This document shows, one piece after another, positions 27,214 to 35,304 of a stretch of 35,960 bases of DNA. This DNA is from Christensenellaceae bacterium. Its GTDB lineage: Bacteria > Bacillota > Clostridia > Christensenellales > DTU072. The number at the start of each line of letters is the position of its first letter. Position 1 is the first letter of the stretch. The stretch lies in assembly GCA_031259085.1 (NCBI GenBank), contig JAIRMA010000011.1, positions 1 to 35,960 on the forward strand, given 5' to 3'. Below the pieces are notes generated by a model. The model did not search any database. It worked only from the letters and a program-made list of their open reading frames with translations, and was not told the origin of the DNA. A program made the translations under genes and the position numbers.

Positions 27214-28536
27214 TCATTTACCTACACAGAATGTTGAGAAAATTTTATCGATCACTGATTCAGTTGCATTTTCTCCTGTTATCTCAGTTAAATTATTATA
27301 TGCCTGTTTTAGCTCGTATGATATTAAGTCAACTGTGATTGTATTAAAGGCACTCAATACATGCCCTATTGATTTAAGTGCCTGTCCTAACAATTGTATA
27401 TGCCTGTCACGCGTTAGACAACCATAATCACCATTTAGAGATAGTTTATTGAATATCATTTTGATTAATGAGTCGACACCTTCACCCGTCTTTGCACTTG
27501 TGTTTATATCAGTCTTTCTATTATACTTTTTAATATCTAACTTGTTTCCAATCAATAAATGATTATTATGGAATGTTTTCAATAATTCAACTTCTTCTTT
27601 AGATTGGGGCTTTGACAAATCCGTTATAAACAGTACAATGTCAGCAGACTTAATTGCAGTTTGAGCGCGGTCTACGCCAATTTTTTCTATAATATCACTC
27701 GAATCTCTTATCCCTGCTGTATCAATGAAATTGATCTTTATACCATCAATTTCAATACTCTCTCTCAAAATGTCCCGTGTTGTTCCAGGTATTTCGGTAA
27801 CAATAGCGCGCTCGTCCTTTATGATTGCATTAAGTAAACTTGATTTCCCGGTATTGGGCACTCCAGCAATTACAGCAGTCACACCGTCTGAGATATATTT
27901 GTTGTTTAAGCTAGAATTATATGTTTTAGATAAAGTGTCCTCTATATTTCTTAATATCTCTTTTATTGATTCTGTGTCTTCATCAGATGTCTCTTCTGGA
28001 TAATCTAACATGACATCAACTAATGCGAGGCAATCCAATAGGTTTTTTGAGAATTTATGAATTACTTTAGAAAATTCCCCAGTCATCATCCGAAATGATT
28101 GCATCACGTGCGCTTCGCTTTGTGCATTAATGATGTCAGCAATGCCTTCAGCTTCATTGAGAGTCATCTTACCATTTAAAAAAGCACGTTTGGTAAATTC
28201 ACCAGGTGTTGCTATTCTACACCCTATTTCTGATAAATGCCTTATGATACCATGCGCTATGGCCTTCCCTCCATGAAATTGGATCTCTGCCATATTTTCA
28301 CCTGTGTATGAGTTTGGTGCAAAAAATTTAACGGCGAAGGCCTTATCCTTAAAATTTTTTGTATTGATTATGCCAAGTTGCATTAATCCTGATTGGTTAC
28401 TAAAATCTTGATAAGGTTTAAAAATGTTTTCTAAATATGAATGAGCAAATTCCCCCGTCATTCTTATTATACCTATAGCACCCACCACATTAATTGGCGT
28501 AGCAATTGCCATAATAGTATCTGAATTATTATTCAT
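27214..28536 (-). CDS. mnmE: tRNA modification GTPase MnmE
   Basis: The GTPase partner of MnmG in wobble-uridine modification. The 440-residue protein has the N-terminal folate-binding domain (about 1-120), a helical domain and the inserted G domain with P-loop GVPNTGKS, DTAG switch and NKLD motif. It ends in CVGK, the conserved C-terminal motif carrying the functionally important cysteine. The start MNNNSDTIMAIATP is normal. It follows an octapeptide-repeat gene on the same strand. Confidence 0.95.
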   Translation of the reverse strand: MNNNSDTIMAIATPINVVGAIGIIRMTGEFAHSYLENIFKPYQDFSNQSGLMQLGIINTKNFKDKAFAVKFFAPNSYTGENMAEIQFHGGKAIAHGIIRHLSEIGCRIATPGEFTKRAFLNGKMTLNEAEGIADIINAQSEAHVMQSFRMMTGEFSKVIHKFSKNLLDCLALVDVMLDYPEETSDEDTESIKEILRNIEDTLSKTYNSSLNNKYISDGVTAVIAGVPNTGKSSLLNAIIKDERAIVTEIPGTTRDILRESIEIDGIKINFIDTAGIRDSSDIIEKIGVDRAQTAIKSADIVLFITDLSKPQSKEEVELLKTFHNNHLLIGNKLDIKKYNRKTDINTSAKTGEGVDSLIKMIFNKLSLNGDYGCLTRDRHIQLLGQALKSIGHVLSAFNTITVDLISYELKQAYNNLTEITGENATESVIDKIFSTFCVGK

Positions 28537-28618
28537 TGTTAAATTGGATTCCCTTAGTTATACAACTCTATCTTAGGTTTTTTTGTTTATATTATTTATT
28601 CTCATTAAATTGAGACTA

Positions 28619-29230
28619 TTACTCGGATTCTACAAATACTCTTGTTTTATCATGTGATATTACTTCGCGGCATTTTTTAACATGTATTATAGATGTGTCG
28701 CGACCATAGATTTTACAACCACTACCATCCGCAAACACAATACAAACATCAGATGCTGTAACATCACAACCATCATAAGCCTTAATTATCGTAACATCGT
28801 ATCCATGTATAACACATTCATCGTCTGCTACAACATAGCTATAGTCACGAGCTGTTATTCTGCATTGCCCACTCGCTAGTAAATGTGAGTTATCTTTTAA
28901 TTCTACCACACAATTATCAGTGGCATTAATTTTGCATTTATCATAACCCCTAATTAAACATTGATCGTAAGATACAATTTTAGATTGACCGTGCGCCTCG
29001 ACAACAGCTTTTCCATATGCTTTAACTGCGCAATGGTCTTTAGCAGTTATAACAGCATCATTATAGACACAGACACTACTCCTGCCAACCGCCGATACAG
29101 TAGCATTATATTTTTTTGTATCGTAAATGTTAATATTGACATCTGGTGAGGTGTTAATAACAATTGGTACGTCCCATCCCTCTGGCAGTTTGTCAAATTC
29201 AGTTTGATTAGTTATTAATACGCTAACCAT
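28619..29230 (-). CDS. Octapeptide-repeat beta-solenoid protein with a cysteine ladder
   Basis: A 203-residue protein with no recognised family name. After an N-terminal part (about residues 1-50, including LPEGWDVPIVINTSPDVNI) it is built of repeats of eight residues from about 66 to 187, with pattern x-hydrophobic-x-A-Y/x-D/G-x-C/S, for example KIVSYDQC, LIRGYDKC, KINATDNC and IIKAYDGC. Such repeats fold into a narrow beta-solenoid. Nine of its eleven cysteines (67, 91, 99, 107, 123, 139, 155, 163 and 187) fall at the same phase of the eight-residue period. There is no signal peptide or membrane helix. GGAG sits 8 bases before the ATG. It lies between jag and mnmE. Confidence 0.7.
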   Translation of the reverse strand: MVSVLITNQTEFDKLPEGWDVPIVINTSPDVNINIYDTKKYNATVSAVGRSSVCVYNDAVITAKDHCAVKAYGKAVVEAHGQSKIVSYDQCLIRGYDKCKINATDNCVVELKDNSHLLASGQCRITARDYSYVVADDECVIHGYDVTIIKAYDGCDVTASDVCIVFADGSGCKIYGRDTSIIHVKKCREVISHDKTRVFVESE

Positions 29231-29391
29231 ATTTAAATCTCCAGCTTTTTATATTATTGAAAACCAAAATAATAATTTGTCAAAACATTTAACATGTTAA
29301 CACATCTTGAAACAATAACTATTTAGCATTTAGATAAATTTATGTAATCTTATAATGACTAATGAGAAACAACTGAGCTTTTTTACGTCCC

Positions 29392-29422
29392 ATTAGCATA
29401 GACCAAAAAGGTCTATGCTAAT
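29392..29422. terminator. Perfect 13-bp hairpin behind jag
   Basis: ATTAGCATAGACC (29392-29404) and GGTCTATGCTAAT (29410-29422) pair completely around a five-base loop, 22 bases after the jag stop. It is a very stable hairpin, but neither strand has a T-tract after it, so it may be a processing or mRNA-protecting structure, or a weak terminator before the solenoid gene. Confidence 0.6.
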
Positions 29423-29444
29423 CAAAACGTAATCACTCTTGTAA

Positions 29445-30470
29445 TTATTCTTTATCTTGATCAGGATTTTGGTAATTCTTATCTTTATTATATCCAGAAT
29501 TATTGTATGGACGTGATTGATTTGGGTTGTATGGACGCTGTTGATAATTTGGATTATAAGGACGTTGCTGATTATTTTGATTATATGGCCTATTCTGTTG
29601 GTTAGGATTATATGGCCTGTTCTGTTGATAGTTTGGATTATAAGGGCGCTGTTGTTGATTAGGGTTGTTGTACGGTCTGCTTTGTTGATTAGAATTGTAT
29701 GGCCTATTTTGATTATTCTGATTATACCTATTATATCCACCTTCTGGCCTTGAGGTACCATCATGTTGTGGACGTTGTCCATAAGGTGCATTTGACCTGT
29801 TATCACCATAATTATTAGGGCGCCTGTTCTGATAATTATTATTCCTGTTTTGATTAGGATTTGGACGATAAGGCTTATTTCCATACCCAAATGACTTCTT
29901 TTCAACATGTGGTATGATTACTACGTGCCTTAGATTGCCTTCCCCAGTAGACTCAGTACGGGCATATTTATCATTGGCAAGCGCTGCATGTACAATGCGT
30001 CTTTCAAATGGATTCATTGGATCTAATGGTATCCTTCTACCTGTAACAGATGCCTTATATGCTTTCTGTAATGCGAGGTTTTTTAACGATTCTGAGCGTC
30101 TCTCCCTGTACATTCCAGCATTAACCAAAACTCTTAAGAAATCAGTATCTTTTTTGTTTGCAATAACTAACGTCATATACTGTATTGCATCAAGAACCTC
30201 GCCTCTAAATCCAATCGCTTGCGATGCACCATATCCAGATATCTGAACATGTATCTCTCCATCAACAATAGTTGTCTCTACCGAGCTAGATATATTTAAT
30301 TTAGCGAGGAGATTCTCTATGAAATTCGTGACTTCCTCTGACACTTCCAACAGATATTCTGGTGAACGTACTGGCTTACCATCTAATTCTGGGGCTGTAT
30401 CGTCTAGTAAATCCTGGACATCTTCAGACATTGTGACACCAATGTTGTCATTCGTATCTTCATTTCCCAT
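29445..30470 (-). CDS. jag: KhpB/Jag-family RNA-binding protein with a repeat-rich disordered tail
   Basis: A 341-residue protein in the usual yidC-jag-mnmE order. A KH domain (about residues 45-115, with GFRG at 87-90) precedes an R3H domain (about 120-187, R157xxxH161). Jag/KhpB with KhpA binds many RNAs and influences cell elongation and division in Firmicutes. Two oddities: the separate N-terminal Jag-N domain is missing, replaced by a short acidic start, and from about residue 196 there is a 145-residue tail made of N, Q, P, Y, R and G with eight RPYN repeats. Such prion-like tails often drive RNA-protein condensates. AAGGAG lies 13 bases before the start codon, rather distant. Confidence 0.88.
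   Translation of the reverse strand: MGNEDTNDNIGVTMSEDVQDLLDDTAPELDGKPVRSPEYLLEVSEEVTNFIENLLAKLNISSSVETTIVDGEIHVQISGYGASQAIGFRGEVLDAIQYMTLVIANKKDTDFLRVLVNAGMYRERRSESLKNLALQKAYKASVTGRRIPLDPMNPFERRIVHAALANDKYARTESTGEGNLRHVVIIPHVEKKSFGYGNKPYRPNPNQNRNNNYQNRRPNNYGDNRSNAPYGQRPQHDGTSRPEGGYNRYNQNNQNRPYNSNQQSRPYNNPNQQQRPYNPNYQQNRPYNPNQQNRPYNQNNQQRPYNPNYQQRPYNPNQSRPYNNSGYNKDKNYQNPDQDKE
29502..29705 (-). repeat. RPYN tandem-repeat region inside jag
   Basis: Codes for residues 256-323 of Jag, in which RPYN recurs eight times at 8-10 residue intervals (RPYNPNQQN-like units). The DNA shows matching tandem copies such as GGATTATAAGGACG. Such coding repeats are prone to expansion and contraction. Confidence 0.85.
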
Positions 30471-30666
30471 ATTTAAGTCTATGCTCCTTTTTATTTTTCA
30501 ATTTATACTAAACACAATTTTACAGTTAATATACACTGCATGTGCCATGTTATTGTTTTTATGATGATATCGCAAAATTAAATTTATATAGCCTTTAAAT
30601 GTAGTTTTTGATTTTTAGAAATTATATGATCCCACATTTTAACAATTAGCTATTTAGTCACTATAT

Positions 30667-30695
30667 ATTTTATCATGATATGTAGAATAATGCAA
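30667..30695 (-). promoter_or_regulatory. SigA-type promoter of jag
   Basis: Read on the - strand: TTGCAT at 30695-30690, a 17-bp spacer and TAAAAT at 30672-30667. The 261-bp gap to yidC thus holds an own promoter for jag, rather than simple readthrough from yidC. Confidence 0.55.
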
Positions 30696-30731
30696 CTTGT
30701 TTTTTAAGATTTTTCAATAATATTTAAATTT

Positions 30732-31808
30732 TTACTTTAATGTCGTACTCATCATTATCTGACGCTCTTTTGCATCAGCATGTTTTGCGTAAGTATTAAA
30801 GACAAGATTTAGTAATGTTGCTAACATACTACTAACTACCATGTATAAGGCAAATGCGGTACTATAGAACATCGGGAATATACCCATCATTATTGGCATA
30901 AGGTATTGCATCATTTTAGCCTGTGATTGAGCTTTTTGTTTTTGTTCTTCTGTTTGACTTATTTGCGCTATTTGTTCAGGTGGTTTCATGAATTTTGCAG
31001 ATATCAAACTTAACACTACAGCTAGAATGGGTAGTATAAACCATCCGTTTTGGGCTTTTTTACCGTTTTCTTTTGTATTATATTTATCAATGATAGGCTT
31101 CATGACTTTGGTATATTCGTTAGAATCAATGCCTTCGATTCTCAAATCACCTAATGAAGTACCAGTGAACTCTTTTATAGTAGGAATCGGCAATTTCATA
31201 GTATCAGGCATAAATATGTTTACAGTCAACAAAAACCGCTCTGGTTTATATGCTTCTAGAACAGCACCTTCTGCCGCCAAAGTGGCGTTATTTGATTGAT
31301 CTTCAGTAGCAGTAGAGTTACCATCAGCTTCTAAATATTCGTTTATCGTAGCTACATAAGTGGTCTCGTACACGTCTGTCAAATCTGCAAAAACTGTGTA
31401 GTTATGATATCTAACTGCAGAATTGAATCCAGTCAATACCACCATGAAAACTACTAAAGTGACTATGCTAGGTAAACAAGCACTTAAAGGGCTATATTTA
31501 TACTTCTTGTTGAGCTCTCGTTGTTTGATCATCATCATTTCGCGATTATCACCACATAGTTTTTTCGCTTTCTCTAAATCATCTTTCATTAAGAGGCTTT
31601 TCTTTGAATTTTTTCGTGTAATCTGTTTTTGCCAAATATCTAAAGGGAGAGTTAATGTTTTCAAAAAGATGGTAAATAAAATAACGGTAACTGCAAAACC
31701 ACCAATTACTTCATTATTAGTGACCCAGCCACTAACCCAACCATATAAATATTGATAAATCAGTTTGCCGATCCAATTAAGCTCGACAGCGAGCATCAAA
31801 CTACCCAT
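30732..31808 (-). CDS. yidC: Membrane protein insertase YidC
   Basis: Inserts and folds membrane proteins, alone or with SecYEG. The 358-residue protein has Oxa1-type topology: a short start, helix about residues 38-60, a cytoplasmic basic hairpin (KQITRKNSKKSL onward), helix near 107-127 with the hydrophilic-groove region, then a long extracellular stretch (about 128-245) rich in acidic residues, helix near 250-267 and two closing helices about 290-340. The outer loop is much longer than in YidC of Bacillus (about 260-290 residues total), as in several clostridia. No lipoprotein cysteine is seen. It overlaps yidD by 13 bases. Confidence 0.92.
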   Translation of the reverse strand: MGSLMLAVELNWIGKLIYQYLYGWVSGWVTNNEVIGGFAVTVILFTIFLKTLTLPLDIWQKQITRKNSKKSLLMKDDLEKAKKLCGDNREMMMIKQRELNKKYKYSPLSACLPSIVTLVVFMVVLTGFNSAVRYHNYTVFADLTDVYETTYVATINEYLEADGNSTATEDQSNNATLAAEGAVLEAYKPERFLLTVNIFMPDTMKLPIPTIKEFTGTSLGDLRIEGIDSNEYTKVMKPIIDKYNTKENGKKAQNGWFILPILAVVLSLISAKFMKPPEQIAQISQTEEQKQKAQSQAKMMQYLMPIMMGIFPMFYSTAFALYMVVSSMLATLLNLVFNTYAKHADAKERQIMMSTTLK

Positions 31809-32038
31809 TTAACTCTACCTCTTAAATTTTCTTTGACCGGGTCAAAACCGCCCTTCGCAAACGGATTACAACGAATGACTCTTTTTATTGCCATCAACCC
31901 ACCAACAATTACACCGTATTTGTCTATCGCGTCATAAGCGTACATAGAACAAGTCGGAGTATAGATGCAATCATTCCCAATATTATGACTAAACGTATTT
32001 TTATATATTAAGATTAATACTTTAATTAGTGCTTTCAA
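31796..32038 (-). CDS. yidD: Membrane protein insertion efficiency factor YidD
   Basis: An 80-residue small membrane-associated protein that helps YidC insert proteins. The family core CIYTPTCSMYAYDAIDKYG, with its conserved cysteines and aromatic residues, is present, followed by RVIRCNPFAKGGFDPV. It overlaps rnpA at its start by 17 bases and yidC at its end by 13 bases, so all three are translationally tied. Confidence 0.94.
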   Translation of the reverse strand: MKALIKVLILIYKNTFSHNIGNDCIYTPTCSMYAYDAIDKYGVIVGGLMAIKRVIRCNPFAKGGFDPVKENLRGRVKWVV

Positions 32039-32375
32039 TTGACGATAAATGCCTCGCTCCGCTTAATAACCTTTTTAACTCACTCGATATATAGTGATAA
32101 TCAAATTTTTCAATACCAGGCCTTGCAACAACTACATAGTTATAGCTATGTGGGGATTTAATGTATGGTATCAATAATCTAAAACTTTCTTTGATCCTGC
32201 GTTTAACTAGACTCCTAATAACACTATTCCCAACCTTTCGGCTTACACTAATCCCTACTTTTAAATTAGTAGCCTTAACATATATTATGTTAATGATTTG
32301 TGAAGAAATAGATCTCCCGTTTTTATAAATATAACTGAAACTTGCGTTGCTCTTAAGTCTGTAACACTTGTTCAT
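32022..32375 (-). CDS. rnpA: Ribonuclease P protein component
   Basis: The basic 117-residue protein subunit of RNase P, binding the 5' leader of precursor tRNA. KVGNSVIRSLVKRRIKESFR marks the conserved helix. The canonical RNR motif reads RSL here (RSLVKR in place of RNRxKR), a drift in a normally well-kept site. It lies 9 bp after the rpmH stop and overlaps yidD, in the near-universal rpmH-rnpA-yidD-yidC order. Confidence 0.93.
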   Translation of the reverse strand: MNKCYRLKSNASFSYIYKNGRSISSQIINIIYVKATNLKVGISVSRKVGNSVIRSLVKRRIKESFRLLIPYIKSPHSYNYVVVARPGIEKFDYHYISSELKRLLSGARHLSSIESTN

Positions 32376-32384
32376 CTAACTAAT

Positions 32385-32519
32385 TTAAGCCGACAAATTA
32401 GCCCGACCCCGATTTCGTCTATTTTTAAGTACAGCTCTGCCACCTTTCGTCTTCATTCTTTGTCTAAACCCATGTACTTTCTGCTTATGCCTCTTTTTGG
32501 GTTGGTATGTTCTTTTCAT
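32385..32519 (-). CDS. rpmH: 50S ribosomal protein L34
   Basis: A 44-residue, extremely basic protein, [20 protein letters not shown] onward, ending RANLSA. This is the L34 pattern along its full length. AAGGAG lies 9 bases before the ATG. It is the first gene of the operon, about 90 bases downstream of the expected transcription start from a perfect promoter. Confidence 0.97.
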   Translation of the reverse strand: MKRTYQPKKRHKQKVHGFRQRMKTKGGRAVLKNRRNRGRANLSA

Positions 32520-32571
32520 TGTATCCTACTCCTTATTATATAGCAATTAATAAAATCTTTTAAATAAATAT

Positions 32572-32590
32572 TTTACTAACAATTAGTAAA
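32572..32590. promoter_or_regulatory. Perfect palindrome in the rpmH leader
   Basis: TTTACTAA (32572-32579) and TTAGTAAA (32583-32590) form 8-bp arms around three bases in the 5' leader of the rpmH transcript. It could be a small leader hairpin or a protein site near the transcription start. Confidence 0.4.
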
Positions 32591-32614
32591 GTCCTATTGT
32601 AAAATCATCATAGT

Positions 32615-32643
32615 ATTATACAAATTTTAATGTGCTCTGTCAA
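32615..32643 (-). promoter_or_regulatory. Perfect consensus SigA promoter of rpmH-rnpA-yidD-yidC
   Basis: On the - strand TTGACA at 32643-32638, exactly 17 bp, and TATAAT at 32620-32615. Both boxes match the consensus completely, fitting high expression of L34. Confidence 0.85.
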
Positions 32644-32824
32644 GTAAATTTCAATCTGTACTGAGAATGGATCCAATCATAAAATCGCTTTTCTGATAAT
32701 TTGCAAGCTAGCAATTTTGTTTTTAAATAATTTCTGGCTTTTTGTTTAAAGCACGTTTAATTGCAGTTTGCTTATATGATTATATGAGCATCTAATATTG
32801 AATTTTATCTCTATTCTAATATAT

Positions 32825-32853
32825 TTGTATATATTAAAATCTGATGATATAAT
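32825..32853 (+). promoter_or_regulatory. SigA-type promoter of the fused E1 dehydrogenase
   Basis: TTGTAT at 32825-32830, a 17-bp spacer and a perfect TATAAT at 32848-32853, divergent from the rpmH promoter. The gene starts at 32965, leaving a leader of about 105 bases. Confidence 0.7.
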
Positions 32854-32855
32854 TT

Positions 32856-32876
32856 AAATGCATAAAAAGTGCATTT
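32856..32876. promoter_or_regulatory. Inverted repeat at the E1 transcription start, candidate operator
   Basis: AAATGCA (32856-32862) and TGCATTT (32870-32876) form a perfect 7-bp inverted repeat with a 7-base spacer, placed from just behind the -10 box across the expected start site. A repressor bound there would block initiation. Confidence 0.45.
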
Positions 32877-32964
32877 GATTTAACCAAATCTCATATTACA
32901 ATACAAAATTCATTTTAAAAATAATTCCATTAAACCCTGTTAATAAGGACACATTAGGATAGAA

Positions 32965-35304
32965 ATGCCGAAAAATCAGATAATCAATCCAGAAACCAGC
33001 TTGCGCCCTGGACAGATTAAATTCAAAAATATTCCTGTTAATCAATACAATAAGTCTTTTTTAGATGAGTGTCAGACTTATTCAAAAGATGATTTGGTGT
33101 ATTTATATAAAGTTATGAAGTATATACGTGAATTCGAGACCGCCTTATCTAATATGCGTACTCCTAATGGTTATATGGGCGTATGTCATGATTATCATGG
33201 TGCTGCCCATCTTGCGATCGGACAGGAAGCACTCTCAGCAGGAGAAGCATATTCCTTATCAACTAATGATACAATATTTGGCAGTCATAGAGGGCACGGT
33301 GACTTGATTGCAAAATCAATGTATGCAATAAAAAGACTATCAAATCAAAATCTGTGTTCAATTTTGAAAAACTATAATGACGGTATAATATATGATCTCG
33401 TTAAAACTAACAACTATGAAAACATACCAAATAACATACCAGATTTGGCAATAGACTTTATACTATATGGTGGATTTTGTGAGATTTTGGGTAAGCCTAG
33501 TGGTTTTCAATATGGCGCGGCGGGCTCAATACATATGTTTTTCCCACCGTTTGGAGTTTATCCTAATAACGGAATAGTGGGTGGGAGCACGCCAATTGCC
33601 ACTGGGGCTGCATTATATAACAAAATACATAAAATACCATCTGTCATTGTTAATAACATAGGAGACGGGGCATTGGGCTGTGGTGTTGTTTTTGAGTCAA
33701 TGAATTTTTCGAGCATGGATCAGTTTGAATATCTTTGGGAAAACAAAGGTGGTATCCCCATAATATTTGCTGTTTCTGATAACGGCTATGGAATGGGAGG
33801 TCAGACTCGAGGGGAAACGATGGGCTATGATTTACTGGCTAGACTAGGTTCTGGAATATCACCTACACAAATGCACGCTGAGCGCATAAACGGGGAAAAT
33901 CCTTTTGCTGTAATCGATGCTTTCCAACGAAAAAGACAGCTCACTTTAGACAAGAAAGGCCCTGTCTTATTAGATATTGTGACATACCGATTTGAAGGTC
34001 ATTCTTTGTCAGACAAATCAACATATAGAATAATAGATGAAATCAAGGCATGGGAACAATATGATCCGCTGGTTACATATCCAAATAATTTGATTAAAAC
34101 TAATATTTTAAGTAGAGATGAAATTACCGAAATTAATTTAAATATATCTAATAACGTAAGAGATATGTTAATTAAGGCAATTAATTCTCCAGATTTTACA
34201 ACGGATGCCGCTAAGAAGCATTTTAGATCATCACTTTTTTCTAACACACGTCTAACTTGCCCATTAGAAACTAATGTAACGCTTGACAACACTAGATCCC
34301 AAATGCTTGCTCATCTAAGCCGCTTTGATATAACCATTAATCAAGCTCTCTACGAATCAGTTGCCATGGCGTTTAAGCGAATACCTAATTTGATCGCATA
34401 CGGAGAAGACGTAAGAGATTGGGGTGGAGTTTGTGGTGTTTATGACGGGCTCAGTGAATCATTGCCTTATGAAAAATTGTTTAACGCACCTATATCAGAG
34501 GCTACTATAGTAGGTTCCGCTATTGGTTATGCATTTATGGGGGGTAGGGTTATTATCGAAATAATGTTTGCAGATTTTTTGGCAAGAGCAGCTGATGAAA
34601 TCATAAATCAATTAGCAAAATGGCATTCCTTAAGCGGAAAATATTTCAAAATTCCTGTTATTATACGTGTCTGCGTTGGTTCAAATTATGGGGCTCAACA
34701 TTCACAGGATTTATTATCAATCTTAACAATACCAGGACTAAAAATTGTATATCCAGTAACACCTTATGATTGTAAGGGGCTTCTGAATCGTGCGCTGTCG
34801 TCAGATGATCCTGTTGTTTTCTTTGAGAGTAGAAAGATACACAATATGTCTGAAATTTTTGCAGATAATGGAGTGCCAATTGATTATTATGAAGTAGAAT
34901 TTGGCATCCCCGATATAAAATTAGAAGGCAATGACATGACAGTATTAACTATAGGCCCTGCCTTATACACAGCACTCGAGGTTGCAAAATTACTACAATC
35001 TAAATATAATCTATCAATGGAATTAATTGATGCGAGAAGCATCGTTCCGTTAGAGTATGATTTGATTTGTAAATCGGTTAAAAAAACAGGTCATTTCATT
35101 GTTTTGGGCGAATCTCCTGAAAATCATTCTATTATGAAAAATATCGCTTCAGATATCACATCCCTCTGCTTTGATCATTTAGTAAAAGCACCTTTAGTAA
35201 TAGGCTCTGAAAACACAATAGCCCCTCAATACACTTGTGAGACAGCTTTTTATCCACAAACATTAGATATATTAAATAGTATATTAACATTATTGAATGT
35301 CTAA
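32965..35304 (+). CDS. Fused alpha/beta E1 subunit of a 2-oxoacid dehydrogenase
   Basis: A 779-residue thiamine-diphosphate enzyme that carries both E1 subunits on one chain. The alpha part (about residues 1-400) holds the ThDP site with GDG at 233-235 and the paired asparagine N273 in DNGYGM; the beta part (about 450-775) starts DITINQALYESVA and contains YGEDV, GSNYGAQHSQD and the C-terminal ELIDARSIVPL. It belongs to a Firmicutes family of about 800 residues with start MPKNQIINPETSLRPGQIKF; members oxidatively decarboxylate a 2-oxoacid or acetoin. No E2 or E3 gene is adjacent, so partners lie elsewhere. The substrate is unresolved. AGGA precedes the ATG. Confidence 0.88.
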   Translation: MPKNQIINPETSLRPGQIKFKNIPVNQYNKSFLDECQTYSKDDLVYLYKVMKYIREFETALSNMRTPNGYMGVCHDYHGAAHLAIGQEALSAGEAYSLSTNDTIFGSHRGHGDLIAKSMYAIKRLSNQNLCSILKNYNDGIIYDLVKTNNYENIPNNIPDLAIDFILYGGFCEILGKPSGFQYGAAGSIHMFFPPFGVYPNNGIVGGSTPIATGAALYNKIHKIPSVIVNNIGDGALGCGVVFESMNFSSMDQFEYLWENKGGIPIIFAVSDNGYGMGGQTRGETMGYDLLARLGSGISPTQMHAERINGENPFAVIDAFQRKRQLTLDKKGPVLLDIVTYRFEGHSLSDKSTYRIIDEIKAWEQYDPLVTYPNNLIKTNILSRDEITEINLNISNNVRDMLIKAINSPDFTTDAAKKHFRSSLFSNTRLTCPLETNVTLDNTRSQMLAHLSRFDITINQALYESVAMAFKRIPNLIAYGEDVRDWGGVCGVYDGLSESLPYEKLFNAPISEATIVGSAIGYAFMGGRVIIEIMFADFLARAADEIINQLAKWHSLSGKYFKIPVIIRVCVGSNYGAQHSQDLLSILTIPGLKIVYPVTPYDCKGLLNRALSSDDPVVFFESRKIHNMSEIFADNGVPIDYYEVEFGIPDIKLEGNDMTVLTIGPALYTALEVAKLLQSKYNLSMELIDARSIVPLEYDLICKSVKKTGHFIVLGESPENHSIMKNIASDITSLCFDHLVKAPLVIGSENTIAPQYTCETAFYPQTLDILNSILTLLNV

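Noticed and set aside
29502-29705. Regularly spaced repeats suggestive of a CRISPR-like array
   Set aside because: The repeats are short, in frame with jag, have coding periodicity and no unique spacers.
29393-29908. A 171-codon frame on the - strand with Ile/His/Asn-rich repeats
   Set aside because: It lies inside the jag tail in another frame; its repeats are only the frame-shifted image of the RPYN coding repeats, while jag has KH and R3H domains upstream in its own frame.
35249-35257. A perfect DnaA box TTATCCACA
   Set aside because: It lies within the coding sequence of the E1 gene (encoding part of FYPQT) as a single copy, with no second box or AT-rich unwinding element tied to it.
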